From Aldehydirespirator sp028819505 (GTDB lineage: Bacteria; Actinomycetota; Acidimicrobiia; Acidimicrobiales; Aldehydirespiratoraceae), in the NCBI GenBank assembly GCA_965207755.1, contig OZ242297.1:248001-312000 (forward strand): a stretch of 64,000 nucleotides of DNA, given 5' to 3'. The notes under the pieces were generated by a model. That model ran no database searches. It saw only the letters and a list, made by a program, of their open reading frames with translations, and had not been told where the DNA came from. The first letter of the stretch is position 1, and each line of letters opens with the position of its first letter. The position numbers were made by a program, and so were the translations under genes. This document shows, piece after piece, positions 53,442 to 60,505 of this stretch.

Positions 53442-54829
53442 GCCCTGACACTCCCCGCCATCGCCGCAACCGGATCCCGCACATCAATCTTGCCGGTAAC
53501 GGCAGCCGTCACCAGCGCCGTCCGATACTCCTGCAGCCGCTCAATAGCGGTCTCAATCCGCTCGCGCAACGCGTCAATTCGCTCGGCCTGCTGATCCAGA
53601 AACTCAGCAATGGACCGCTGTTCGTCAAGAGGCGGCAGTGGGATGAGCATGTACTTGAGCTCACTGCTGTAGATGTGCATTACGGTCACCCCCCGCCCCA
53701 TGCACGCCTTCTGAGAAATGGCCGCACGACAGTCACTCGCGTAGCCGAGGAAGGTCGCGTCTACCTTGATGGATGGCCGAAAGATGATGACGTCACCCCC
53801 GCAGTAGGCGGGGCCTTTGATGAGGTTTACCGCGGACTTGCCGATCTCGTCGATCGTTTCACCCGACCCGGCGAACAACACATCCCCGAACCGAAGTTGC
53901 CGATAGCGCTCAGCGCTGTCTTGGCCGATTCCGGCTCGGGTGCCTGTGATCAGAAACTCGTGCTGTGTGTAGAGATCCCCGTATCGGACGCACGGTATTC
54001 CGTTGTCGACCTCGTCTTCTTTCGTTCCCCCACCGCCCTTGAAGAACGAGCCCATACGCCCGAGCCGCTGAATCTCCCAGTGCTCGGGGATCTCACCGAG
54101 CCAATCCACGCCCGAGGGCTTGAAGGGCGGCGAGGGATCGAGGCCAGCGGCCCGCGCTGCCTCTGGTGGCAGGCCACACGTCACCGTGCGAGTGATCAGT
54201 GCCGTGCGGTACTCAGCCAGCCGCTCCAGCAGCAGCCGCTTCTTCGCCACCAGTTCGTCGATCTTGGTCGTCTCGTGGTCGAGGAACTCCGCTATGGCGC
54301 GCTGCTCATCAACCGGCGGCAGCGGAACGAGCAAGTGTTTGAGTTCGCTCGCGTAGATGTGCATGACGGTCACGCCCCGGCCCATACAAGCCTTCTGATA
54401 GGCGGCGGCGCGGCAGTCGGTCGTGTATCCCAGAAAGGCCGCATCAGTCTCGACGGACGGCCTGAAGACGATCACGTCGCCTCCGCAGTAGGCGTCGCCG
54501 TCGATGAGGGTCACCGCCGACTTGCCGATCTCCTCGATTGTCTCGCCCGACCCAGCGAACAGAACATCCCCGTACTCAAGGTGCCGATAGCGTCCCACGT
54601 TCTCGGGGCCGATGCTGGCTCTTGTGTTCCGGATCAGGAACTCGTGCTGCGTGTAGAGATCCCCGTATCGGACGCACGGGATCCCGTTCTCGACCTCGTC
54701 CTCTTTGGTGCCGCCGCCGCCCTTGAAGAACGATCCCATGCGTCTGAGAGACCGAAGTTCCCAGTGGGTGGGGATGTCGTCCAGCCACTCCACGCCAGAG
54801 TCGCGGTAGTCGGGGTAGGGGTGCCGCAC
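53438..54829 (-). CDS. hsdS: Type I restriction specificity subunit with duplicated target-recognition domains
   Basis: The protein is 463 residues from GTG 54829. It has two repeats, each made of a start (SGVEWL..IP.HWE), a target-recognition domain (RMGSFFKGGGGTKEDEV ... CMGRGVTVMHIY), and a spacer helix (PPVDEQRAIAEFLD). The two recognition domains are almost identical, with only scattered differences, whereas most HsdS proteins have two unlike domains. A palindromic bipartite target is therefore expected. It lies upstream of hsdR with a four-base overlap. Confidence 0.93.
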   Translation of the reverse strand: MRHPYPDYRDSGVEWLDDIPTHWELRSLRRMGSFFKGGGGTKEDEVENGIPCVRYGDLYTQHEFLIRNTRASIGPENVGRYRHLEYGDVLFAGSGETIEEIGKSAVTLIDGDAYCGGDVIVFRPSVETDAAFLGYTTDCRAAAYQKACMGRGVTVMHIYASELKHLLVPLPPVDEQRAIAEFLDHETTKIDELVAKKRLLLERLAEYRTALITRTVTCGLPPEAARAAGLDPSPPFKPSGVDWLGEIPEHWEIQRLGRMGSFFKGGGGTKEDEVDNGIPCVRYGDLYTQHEFLITGTRAGIGQDSAERYRQLRFGDVLFAGSGETIDEIGKSAVNLIKGPAYCGGDVIIFRPSIKVDATFLGYASDCRAAISQKACMGRGVTVMHIYSSELKYMLIPLPPLDEQRSIAEFLDQQAERIDALRERIETAIERLQEYRTALVTAAVTGKIDVRDPVAAMAGSVRA

Positions 54830-54864
54830 TGCGGTCAGCTATGGCTCGCCGCGGGTCGAGTCTG

Positions 54865-55308
54865 TCAGCGGCTGTTGCGTCTGCCCAGCACAAACACCGC
54901 CACAAGCCCGGCCAGATCGAAGGAACCCAGGATCGCTCCCGCCGCATCATGCCCTTCGCTGATGAGCCACGCCGAGACCACCAATCCAAGCACCGCGATA
55001 GCGGCACCTGCCCAGAGCCCGGCAGCGGTCCGCTGTTCTGAGGCTGCCTGGACGCGAACCTCCATCTCCTGCCGGTGGGAGGCCTCCTTCTCGGCCATCG
55101 CCATTATCCGCTCGGGGTAGTCAGGGCTTATGTCGCCGTACGCCTTCAAGGCCGCAGGCGGCGGCAAGGGCCCGCTGAAGCTGACGGAGGCCTCGAATGA
55201 CCGCTCGACTCGCTGGAGATGCCCCGGCGGCGTAGCAGAGGGCACCGAGTCCGACGGAGAGCTGTCTCGGTCCTGTTGGTCGCTGGTTCCCGGGTGGTGG
55301 TCGCTCAC
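54865..55308 (-). CDS. DUF2335 membrane protein inside the R-M operon
   Basis: The protein is 147 residues. SFSGPLPPPAALKAYGDISPDYPERIMAMA is the DUF2335 signature, followed by a short amphipathic helix and two membrane helices (LWAGAAIAVLGLVVSAWLI, ILGSFDLAGLVAVFVLG). The function of DUF2335 is unknown; a membrane protein in a restriction operon could act as an effector or anchor. It overlaps the small gene upstream by four bases and lies 35 bp before hsdS. Confidence 0.85.
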   Translation of the reverse strand: MSDHHPGTSDQQDRDSSPSDSVPSATPPGHLQRVERSFEASVSFSGPLPPPAALKAYGDISPDYPERIMAMAEKEASHRQEMEVRVQAASEQRTAAGLWAGAAIAVLGLVVSAWLISEGHDAAGAILGSFDLAGLVAVFVLGRRNSR

Positions 55309-55568
55309 GACTCGGGCGGCACGCGCCGCATCCCCATGGCGCGGTACAGATCGTCGCCCACCGCCTGCCAGGCAGCTGCCAAGGCGGCCGCGTCGGCCTC
55401 CGCCGGATCGTCATACTGCGCCGCCCGGCTCCGCGTCCCGAGGCTTCCGGTGAAGTCAAATATGTGCGCAGCACCACGGAGGTAGTCGCTGAGAGCCGAC
55501 CGACGGCGACCCGACTTCCGGTCACGCCCTGCCTTCTGCCCAGATTCGTCAGCAGGTTCAACGCTCAC
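55305..55568 (-). CDS. Small hypothetical protein coupled to DUF2335 (87 aa)
   Basis: The protein starts MSVEPADESGQKAGRDRKSG, a basic disordered segment. A probable fold follows (ALSDYLRGAAHIFDFTGSLG, AEADAAALAAAWQAVGDDLY). Its stop overlaps the DUF2335 ATG, so the two are probably made together. No family is recognised. It lies 125 bp after hsdM. Confidence 0.6.
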   Translation of the reverse strand: MSVEPADESGQKAGRDRKSGRRRSALSDYLRGAAHIFDFTGSLGTRSRAAQYDDPAEADAAALAAAWQAVGDDLYRAMGMRRVPPES

Positions 55569-55693
55569 GGCAGCCTCCTAGGATCCGGGGGAGCAAAGAT
55601 ATCGCATTGCTGTGATCCGCCCTCGCGGCCCGCTGCCTGTGATGGTAGCGCTCCGTCGAAGCAGCCGAGGGCGTTGAACCGGCGGGTCCCCGA

Positions 55694-57799
55694 TCACTCG
55701 GTGACTTCGGCTAGCAGGCCGATTATCTCGCGCTCCAGTTGGTGCAGGTCGTCGTCGATCTCCTCCAGCGGGCGGGGCGGCTCGTAGACGTGGAAGTGGC
55801 GGTTGAGGGGGATCTCGTAGCCAACCTTGGTCCTGGCGTGGTCCACCCAGGCGTCGGGTACGTGGGGCAGCACCTCGCGGGCCATGTACTGATCGATGTC
55901 CTCGCCCAGCGGCACGGTCTCGGTGTCGCGCAATTCGGGGTCGGGCTCGGGCTTGCCGTGACGGTCCCGGCAGGCCTCCGCCTCGGGGTCGCGTTCGGAG
56001 AGCGCGGCCAGCACCGCGTTGCGCTCCGGCGCCCTCAATCGGACCCCGGCGGCGTCGCAGGCGTCGGACAGCGCCGCCAGGAACCCATCGCGGCCGCGCG
56101 CCGTCACGCTGCCGTGGCTGGAACCCAGGAGCCCCAGCATCGACCTGATCTCGTCCTGGCGGGCCCGTCCGGCGGCGATCTCGGCGTCCCGGGCCGGGCC
56201 CGGCGACTTCTTGCTGACGGCGAGGTTCTTGAAGGCCTTCTGGTCCTCGAGGCGTGCGATTCGTTCGGTGTTGGCGGCGAAGTTGAGCCGCAGCGGCCGC
56301 TCGACGGTGATCTTGCGGTACCCGAAGTCGTTGTTGTCGAAGATCTTGCTCACAACCCGGGGCCGGGTGCGGGGCTGGTGGGTGACGGGGTCCTCGTCGG
56401 TTAGGTCGCGGGTCTCGTCGTGGGTGAAGCTGCCGTGGATGCGGGTGAGGTCGTCGATGTGGGCCTGTGAGAGCTCGTTGCGCTTGTTGCCGAGGCTCTT
56501 GCGCATCTTGATGAGGAACTGGCGCCCGTCGATGAGCTGGACCTTGCCGGCGCGGCGGGGTTCTTTGCGGTTGGTGAGCACCCAGATGTAGGTGGAGATG
56601 CCGGTGTTGTAGAACAGCTGGTCCGGCAGCGCGACGATGGCTTCGAGCCAGTCGTTCTCGATGATCCAGCGCCGGATGTTGCTCTCGCCGCTGCCGGCGT
56701 CGCCGGTGAACAGCGGCGACCCGTTGAACACGATCGCTATGCGGCTGCCGCCGCCGCCGGCGTCGGGGGGCCGCATCTTGGAGAGCATGTGCTGCAGGAA
56801 CAGCAGCGCCCCGTCGGTGATTCGGGGGGTGCCCGCGCCGAAGCGTCCGTCCCAGCCGAGCGTGGTGTGCTCGTTGTCGATGAACTGCTTCTGTTGTTTC
56901 CACTCGACCCCGAAGGGGGGATTGGCGAGCATGTAGTCGAAGGTCCACGGCTGGCCGTCCGGGCGGTGCTGGTAGCCGTCGTTGGTGAAGGTGTCGCCCA
57001 GGATGATCCGGTCGGCGTCGTGTCCTTTGATGAGCATGTCGGACTTGCACACCGCCCAGGCCTCGTCGTTGAGGTCCTGGCCATACAGCAGCGGGTTGGC
57101 GTGGTTGTTGTGGTCCCGCAGGTAGTCCTCGGCCACCGACAGCATCCCGCCGGTGCCGCAAGCGGGGTCATAGATCGTCTTGACGACGTACTCCCTGCCC
57201 AGGTCCGGCTCCGGCGACAGCAACAGGCTGACCATGAGGCGGATCACCTCGCGGGGGGTGAAGTGCTCGCCGGCTTCCTCGTTGGCCTGCTCGGCGCCGA
57301 CGCGGATCAGTTCCTCGAAGACGTAGCCCATCTGCATGTTGTCCACACGCGCCGGCGACAGGTCCACCGAAGCGAACGCCTGGACGACCTGGTAGAGGCG
57401 GTCCTTTTCTGCCATGTGGGCGACGTGGGCCTCGAAGCCGAAGCGCTTCATGACCTCGCGGACGTTTCCCGAGAACGCCTCGATGTACCCGACGAGGTTC
57501 GCTGCGAGCTCGTTCGGGTCATCCAACAGGCGCCGGAAGTCCAGCTTGGAGGTGTTGTAGAAGGGCCGCTGTGCGGCGTTCTGCAGCAACTGGTGCCTGA
57601 CAGTGTCGATCTGCCCGTCGCTTCGGGCGTGCTCGTCGAGCACCGCCTGTTTGGTGGGGGCGAGCACGCAGTCGAAACGTCGCAGCACCGTCAAGGGCAG
57701 GATGACCTTGCGGTACTCGTTGCGCTTGTAGACACCGCGCAACAGGTTGCAGATGTCCCAGATGAAACCGGCGATCTGGCGATGCGTACTGGCATGCAT
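55694..57799 (-). CDS. hsdM: Type I restriction-modification methyltransferase (M) subunit
   Basis: The protein is 701 residues from ATG 57799 (MHASTHRQIAGFIWDICNLL); the same frame is open upstream, but that region contains the divergent promoter. An HsdM N-terminal helical domain is followed by the SAM motif IYDPACGTGGMLSVAEDYL and catalytic NPPF (YMLANPPFGVEW), marking N6-adenine methylation. The C-terminal 200 residues, after DDLTRIHGSFTHDETRDL, are longer than usual. It would protect the same sites that hsdR cuts. It is the first gene of the minus-strand defence operon. Confidence 0.95.
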   Translation of the reverse strand: MHASTHRQIAGFIWDICNLLRGVYKRNEYRKVILPLTVLRRFDCVLAPTKQAVLDEHARSDGQIDTVRHQLLQNAAQRPFYNTSKLDFRRLLDDPNELAANLVGYIEAFSGNVREVMKRFGFEAHVAHMAEKDRLYQVVQAFASVDLSPARVDNMQMGYVFEELIRVGAEQANEEAGEHFTPREVIRLMVSLLLSPEPDLGREYVVKTIYDPACGTGGMLSVAEDYLRDHNNHANPLLYGQDLNDEAWAVCKSDMLIKGHDADRIILGDTFTNDGYQHRPDGQPWTFDYMLANPPFGVEWKQQKQFIDNEHTTLGWDGRFGAGTPRITDGALLFLQHMLSKMRPPDAGGGGSRIAIVFNGSPLFTGDAGSGESNIRRWIIENDWLEAIVALPDQLFYNTGISTYIWVLTNRKEPRRAGKVQLIDGRQFLIKMRKSLGNKRNELSQAHIDDLTRIHGSFTHDETRDLTDEDPVTHQPRTRPRVVSKIFDNNDFGYRKITVERPLRLNFAANTERIARLEDQKAFKNLAVSKKSPGPARDAEIAAGRARQDEIRSMLGLLGSSHGSVTARGRDGFLAALSDACDAAGVRLRAPERNAVLAALSERDPEAEACRDRHGKPEPDPELRDTETVPLGEDIDQYMAREVLPHVPDAWVDHARTKVGYEIPLNRHFHVYEPPRPLEEIDDDLHQLEREIIGLLAEVTE

Positions 57800-57928
57800 G
57801 AACCGACACCGTACAGTCAACATCTCCGGTGCTTCGAACGGCTGCCCTCGACCCCCGGCACCACCGTTGCAGGAGCTCCGCCGGACGTCGACCGCGCGGG
57901 CGGTGGTTGGCTGCACAGCACTGTGGTA

Positions 57929-57943
57929 GTACGTTGGCCGTAC
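57929..57943. promoter_or_regulatory. Inverted repeat upstream of the TacA-type antitoxin
   Basis: GTACG (57929-57933) and CGTAC (57939-57943) form a dyad with a 5-bp spacer, 29 bp before the antitoxin start. It is a likely autoregulation site for the ribbon-helix-helix antitoxin. Confidence 0.45.
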
Positions 57944-57971
57944 ACTCGGCGGGTGAGGCGAGGAGGCAGTC

Positions 57972-58259
57972 ATGGCAACCGTTGCTGGGCGTCGCCGCAG
58001 CGAGCGGATCGAGGTGCGAGCGACACCTGAGGAGCGGGCTCTGATCGATCGGGCCGTGGCGGTGTCGGGGACCGACCTCACGGGCTTCGTGGTCACGCAT
58101 CTCACGGTCGCGGCGCGGCGAGTGCTGGCAGACCGGGCCGAGTTCGCGCTCGAGCCCGAGGAGGCCGACGCGTGGGAAGCGATCAACCGGCGACCGGCCC
58201 GTGATCTGCCGAGCCTTCGCGAGTTCATGCAGCGGCCCTCTCCGTTCGTGGACGGGTGA
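57972..58259 (+). CDS. DUF1778 (TacA-type) antitoxin
   Basis: The protein is 95 residues. The N-terminal SERIEVRATPEERALIDRAV and GTDLTGFVVTHLTVAARRVL are the ribbon-helix-helix DNA-binding fold of DUF1778 antitoxins. The C-terminal part (LEPEEADAWEAINRRP) binds the acetyltransferase toxin. Its stop overlaps the toxin ATG by four bases. Confidence 0.9.
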   Translation: MATVAGRRRSERIEVRATPEERALIDRAVAVSGTDLTGFVVTHLTVAARRVLADRAEFALEPEEADAWEAINRRPARDLPSLREFMQRPSPFVDG

Positions 58260-58771
58260 GCGTTCGCTACCTTGCGCCGCGGCTTCTCGCCGACGGTGAC
58301 GAACCGGGCATCTTCGAATGCCGATCCGTTGAGCAGACCCGGTGGCTGCGACGGCATGCCCGCCAGGCCGCAGCATCCGGCACGGCCCGGGTGCTGGTCG
58401 TCACCCAGCCGGGAAGTCCGGTCGTCGTCGCCTACTACGCCTGGTGCATGGCGAGCATCGCCGCCAGTGCTGTCCCGACTCGGATGCGCAAGGGCGCCGG
58501 ACGGTATCCCCAGCCTGTCGCCCTGCTGGCGCGGCTTGCGGTAGCCGTCGACCACGAGGGTCGAGGGCTCGGTGCCGGACTGCTTCGCGATGTGATCGCC
58601 CGCACTGCCGAGGTCGGGGCCCGCATCGGATGCCGAGGCCTGCTGGTCCACGCCGAGACGCCCGAGGCTCGGGACTTCTATCTCCATCTGATCCCGGAGT
58701 TCGAGGTCTCGCCGAGCGACGACCTGCACCTGCTGCTGCTGATGAAGGACATCCGGAGGACCCTTGCCTGA
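58256..58771 (+). CDS. GNAT acetyltransferase toxin (TacT-type)
   Basis: The protein is 171 residues. Acetyl-CoA-binding GNAT motif A is LARLAVAVDHEGRGLGAGLL (R/QxxGxG/A), and VVAYYAWCMASI is the preceding strand. Toxins of this type acetylate the amino group of aminoacyl-tRNAs, blocking translation. The pairing with DUF1778 makes the assignment strong. It is the last gene before the right-hand 22-bp repeat. Confidence 0.9.
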   Translation: MSVRYLAPRLLADGDEPGIFECRSVEQTRWLRRHARQAAASGTARVLVVTQPGSPVVVAYYAWCMASIAASAVPTRMRKGAGRYPQPVALLARLAVAVDHEGRGLGAGLLRDVIARTAEVGARIGCRGLLVHAETPEARDFYLHLIPEFEVSPSDDLHLLLLMKDIRRTLA

Positions 58772-58878
58772 ACCCGGCCCAGCCGCGAGCGGCGGGAGAC
58801 CCGCCAGTCCTAGGCGCTTGATGGCAGGCGGCGCGAGTTGAGGGTTCGCGCTTGCAGGTCGGGGCCTTCCCGGCGCCG

Positions 58879-58900
58879 CTATGTGCGAATCGCATCTAGC
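58879..58900. promoter_or_regulatory. 22-bp semi-palindrome upstream of the hydrogenase accessory operon (right copy)
   Basis: Identical to 46322-46343 and in the same orientation. A TATGCT box follows at 58914-58919, so the dyad covers the expected -35 position of the accessory promoter. A PadR-type regulator encoded in this operon is a candidate binder. Confidence 0.75.
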
Positions 58901-58953
58901 AGCGGCTGTGGGCTATGCTGCGCCGACTACCGTCGTGGCTTGCGGGAGGGTCC

Positions 58954-59208
58954 ATGTCGACAGGATGGGTCATCGGCTACCTGGTCGGCGGCGTGCTGAT
59001 CCTCGCCGTGGTCGTGCTGCTGCTGCTCATGATCCGCGGCGCCCACGGTGCCGCGGTCAAGGCCGAGGCGATCCTGGCCGCGCTGGAGGAGTCCCGTGAC
59101 AACACCGCCCCGCTGTGGGCCGTAAACGACGTCAACTCGGCGATAGAGCGGATCGCCGCGGGGGCGGGAGCGGTCCGGGAGCATCTCGCCTCGAAGGACG
59201 GGGGCTGA
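58954..59208 (+). CDS. Small membrane protein 1 of the hydrogenase accessory operon (84 aa)
   Basis: ATG 58954 follows GGGAGG at 58944-58949. One long N-terminal helix (WVIGYLVGGVLILAVVVLLL) is followed by an amphipathic, mostly helical tail (AVKAEAILAALEESRDNTAP, NDVNSAIERIAAGAGAVREH) that resembles a methyl-accepting or bacteriophage-type coiled tail. It lies two bases before the next gene. It may anchor or organise the soluble hydrogenase at the membrane; this is inference. Confidence 0.75.
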   Translation: MSTGWVIGYLVGGVLILAVVVLLLLMIRGAHGAAVKAEAILAALEESRDNTAPLWAVNDVNSAIERIAAGAGAVREHLASKDGG

Positions 59209-59210
59209 CG

Positions 59211-59486
59211 ATGAGCACCGACGCGCTCTGGTGGCTCACCCTGGCGCTGGGCCTGGTGGTCTGCCTGGTCGCGGTGCTGCTGCTGCAGGTCTTCTACCGC
59301 AAGGTGCGCCGCATCGAGACGGGCGCGGACGCCATCTGGGAGACGGGCAAGCAGGTGGCCCGCAACACCGCCACCACCTGGATGCTGCATCAGACCACCG
59401 TTCGCCTGGACGCGTTCACCGAGGAGGCCCTCAAGCACGACGCCTTCCTCGACGAGGCGCTCGCACAGGCAGGGGGCGAAGACTGA
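59211..59486 (+). CDS. Small membrane protein 2 of the hydrogenase accessory operon (91 aa)
   Basis: The product has one N-terminal helix (LWWLTLALGLVVCLVAVLLL), then a basic turn (YRKVRRIETGADAIWETG) and a helical tail (VRLDAFTEEALKHDAFLDEA). The architecture matches its two neighbours without clear sequence identity. Stop and next ATG share a base. Confidence 0.75.
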   Translation: MSTDALWWLTLALGLVVCLVAVLLLQVFYRKVRRIETGADAIWETGKQVARNTATTWMLHQTTVRLDAFTEEALKHDAFLDEALAQAGGED

Positions 59487-59749
59487 TGCGCACGCTGCTC
59501 ATCGTGCTGACCGTGATCGAGATCGTGGTGTTCGTCGGGGCCCTGGCGGTGTACCTGATCGCGATCAGCCGCTCGCTCCGGCGCATCTCGCAGTCGCTGG
59601 GCAAGGTCACCTTCGGCGTGAGGGCCATCGAGACCCAGTGCGCCTCCGTCGGGCCGTCGGTCACCCGGGTGAACGAGCAGCTGACCGTCATCGCCGGCGC
59701 CCTCGAGGGTGTGTCGGCCAAGGCCGAGCGCCTCGGCGCCGGATCGTGA
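59486..59749 (+). CDS. Small membrane protein 3 of the hydrogenase accessory operon (87 aa)
   Basis: The product has one N-terminal helix (LLIVLTVIEIVVFVGALAVY), a basic turn (ISRSLRRISQSLGKVTFG) and a helical tail ending VIAGALEGVSAKAERLG. The three tiny proteins share topology: short outside, one helix, a cytoplasmic coil of about 55 residues. They may form a hetero-oligomeric membrane scaffold. Confidence 0.75.
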   Translation: MRTLLIVLTVIEIVVFVGALAVYLIAISRSLRRISQSLGKVTFGVRAIETQCASVGPSVTRVNEQLTVIAGALEGVSAKAERLGAGS

Positions 59750-60141
59750 GCATCCCGGCGGCGTCACCGAAGTCCGACGCGCTGGCCGCCCTGTACTGGC
59801 GCAGCGAGATCCTCCAGGTCATGTACTGGCTGCGGGGCGAGGGGTTCGGCGACGTGGTCGACCCCGGACTGATCGAGCGCTTCCTCGGGGTGGACGCCGC
59901 CATCGGCATGACCTACCTCGACAGGCTGGTGGACGAGGGCTACCTCGTGCGCGACGGCGACTGGTACGCGCTCTCCGAGTTCGGCCTGGAGCGGGGCGCC
60001 CGTGAGTTCCAGGAGGCGTTCGCCGACCTGACCAGGCCCACCCACGGCGAGTGCAGCGACGACTGCTGGTGCCATGCCTCCGTCGACGAGGCCGAGGCCT
60101 GCATCGCGCAGCGCCTGGGCCACGACCACGACCATGCCTGA
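59746..60141 (+). CDS. Winged-helix-like protein with Cys/His-rich metal-binding tail (131 aa)
   Basis: GTG 59746 overlaps the previous stop. Residues 12-90 (YWRSEILQVMYWLRGEGFGD, AAIGMTYLDRLVDEGYLVRD, YALSEFGLERGAREF) look like a winged helix. The tail CSDDCWCHASVDEAEACIAQ then LGHDHDHA has four cysteines and four histidines, suited to binding nickel, zinc or a cluster. It may sense or carry nickel for maturation. Confidence 0.65.
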   Translation: MSIPAASPKSDALAALYWRSEILQVMYWLRGEGFGDVVDPGLIERFLGVDAAIGMTYLDRLVDEGYLVRDGDWYALSEFGLERGAREFQEAFADLTRPTHGECSDDCWCHASVDEAEACIAQRLGHDHDHA

Positions 60142-60505
60142 GAAGACCACGACCATGCCTGAGAACTCCGACGGGCTGCCGCGGCGGTTCCTGCCCGGGT
60201 TCCTGCTGCTCAGCCTGGAGCGGGACGGGACGTCCTACGGCTACGAACTGTACGAGACGGTCCGGTCCCTCGGCCTGTCGGTGGATCTCGCGGCCGTCTA
60301 CCGGGCGCTGCGGACCATGCAGCAGCGCGAGCTGGTGACGTCGGAGTGGGTAGCGTCCCTCGCGGGGCCGGACCGGCGCCTCTACTCGCTCACCGATACG
60401 GGACGGCGCGGCGCCCGAGCCGCAGCCACCGAGTTGGCCGCAGTGCGCGACGGCCTCGTCGACGCCCTGGAGTACTTCAGGGCGCCCGACATCTCCCGCA
60501 CATGA
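60134..60505 (+). CDS. PadR-family transcriptional regulator
   Basis: The PadR winged-helix pattern is clear: LPGFLLLSLERDGTSYGYEL, VDLAAVYRALRTMQQRELVT, GPDRRLYSLTDTGRRGARAA. Two starts exist, ATG 60134 and ATG 60155, because a 21-bp stretch containing ATGCCTGAGAA is tandemly repeated; the first gives 123 residues. It is the only DNA-binding regulator of this operon and could act on the 22-bp dyads at 46322 and 58879. Confidence 0.85.
   Translation: MPEKTTTMPENSDGLPRRFLPGFLLLSLERDGTSYGYELYETVRSLGLSVDLAAVYRALRTMQQRELVTSEWVASLAGPDRRLYSLTDTGRRGARAAATELAAVRDGLVDALEYFRAPDISRT

Larger units (their letters stand above)
46322..58900. mobile_element. Putative 12.5-kb defence island splitting the hydrogenase locus
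   Basis: The block is flanked by identical 22-bp direct repeats (46322-46343, 58879-58900) and contains only accessory genes: AAA ATPase, decayed IS, zinc-ribbon/HEPN protein, type I restriction-modification operon and a GNAT toxin-antitoxin pair. Removing it together with one repeat copy leaves a compact divergent promoter of about 120 bp between the hydrogenase operon and the hypC operon. No integrase or transposase that could have moved the whole block is visible. This is an inference from layout. Confidence 0.5.

Noticed and set aside
55694..58729. 1011-codon hsdM frame
   Set aside because: The part upstream of ATG 57799 lies across the toxin-antitoxin genes on the other strand and has no HsdM similarity.
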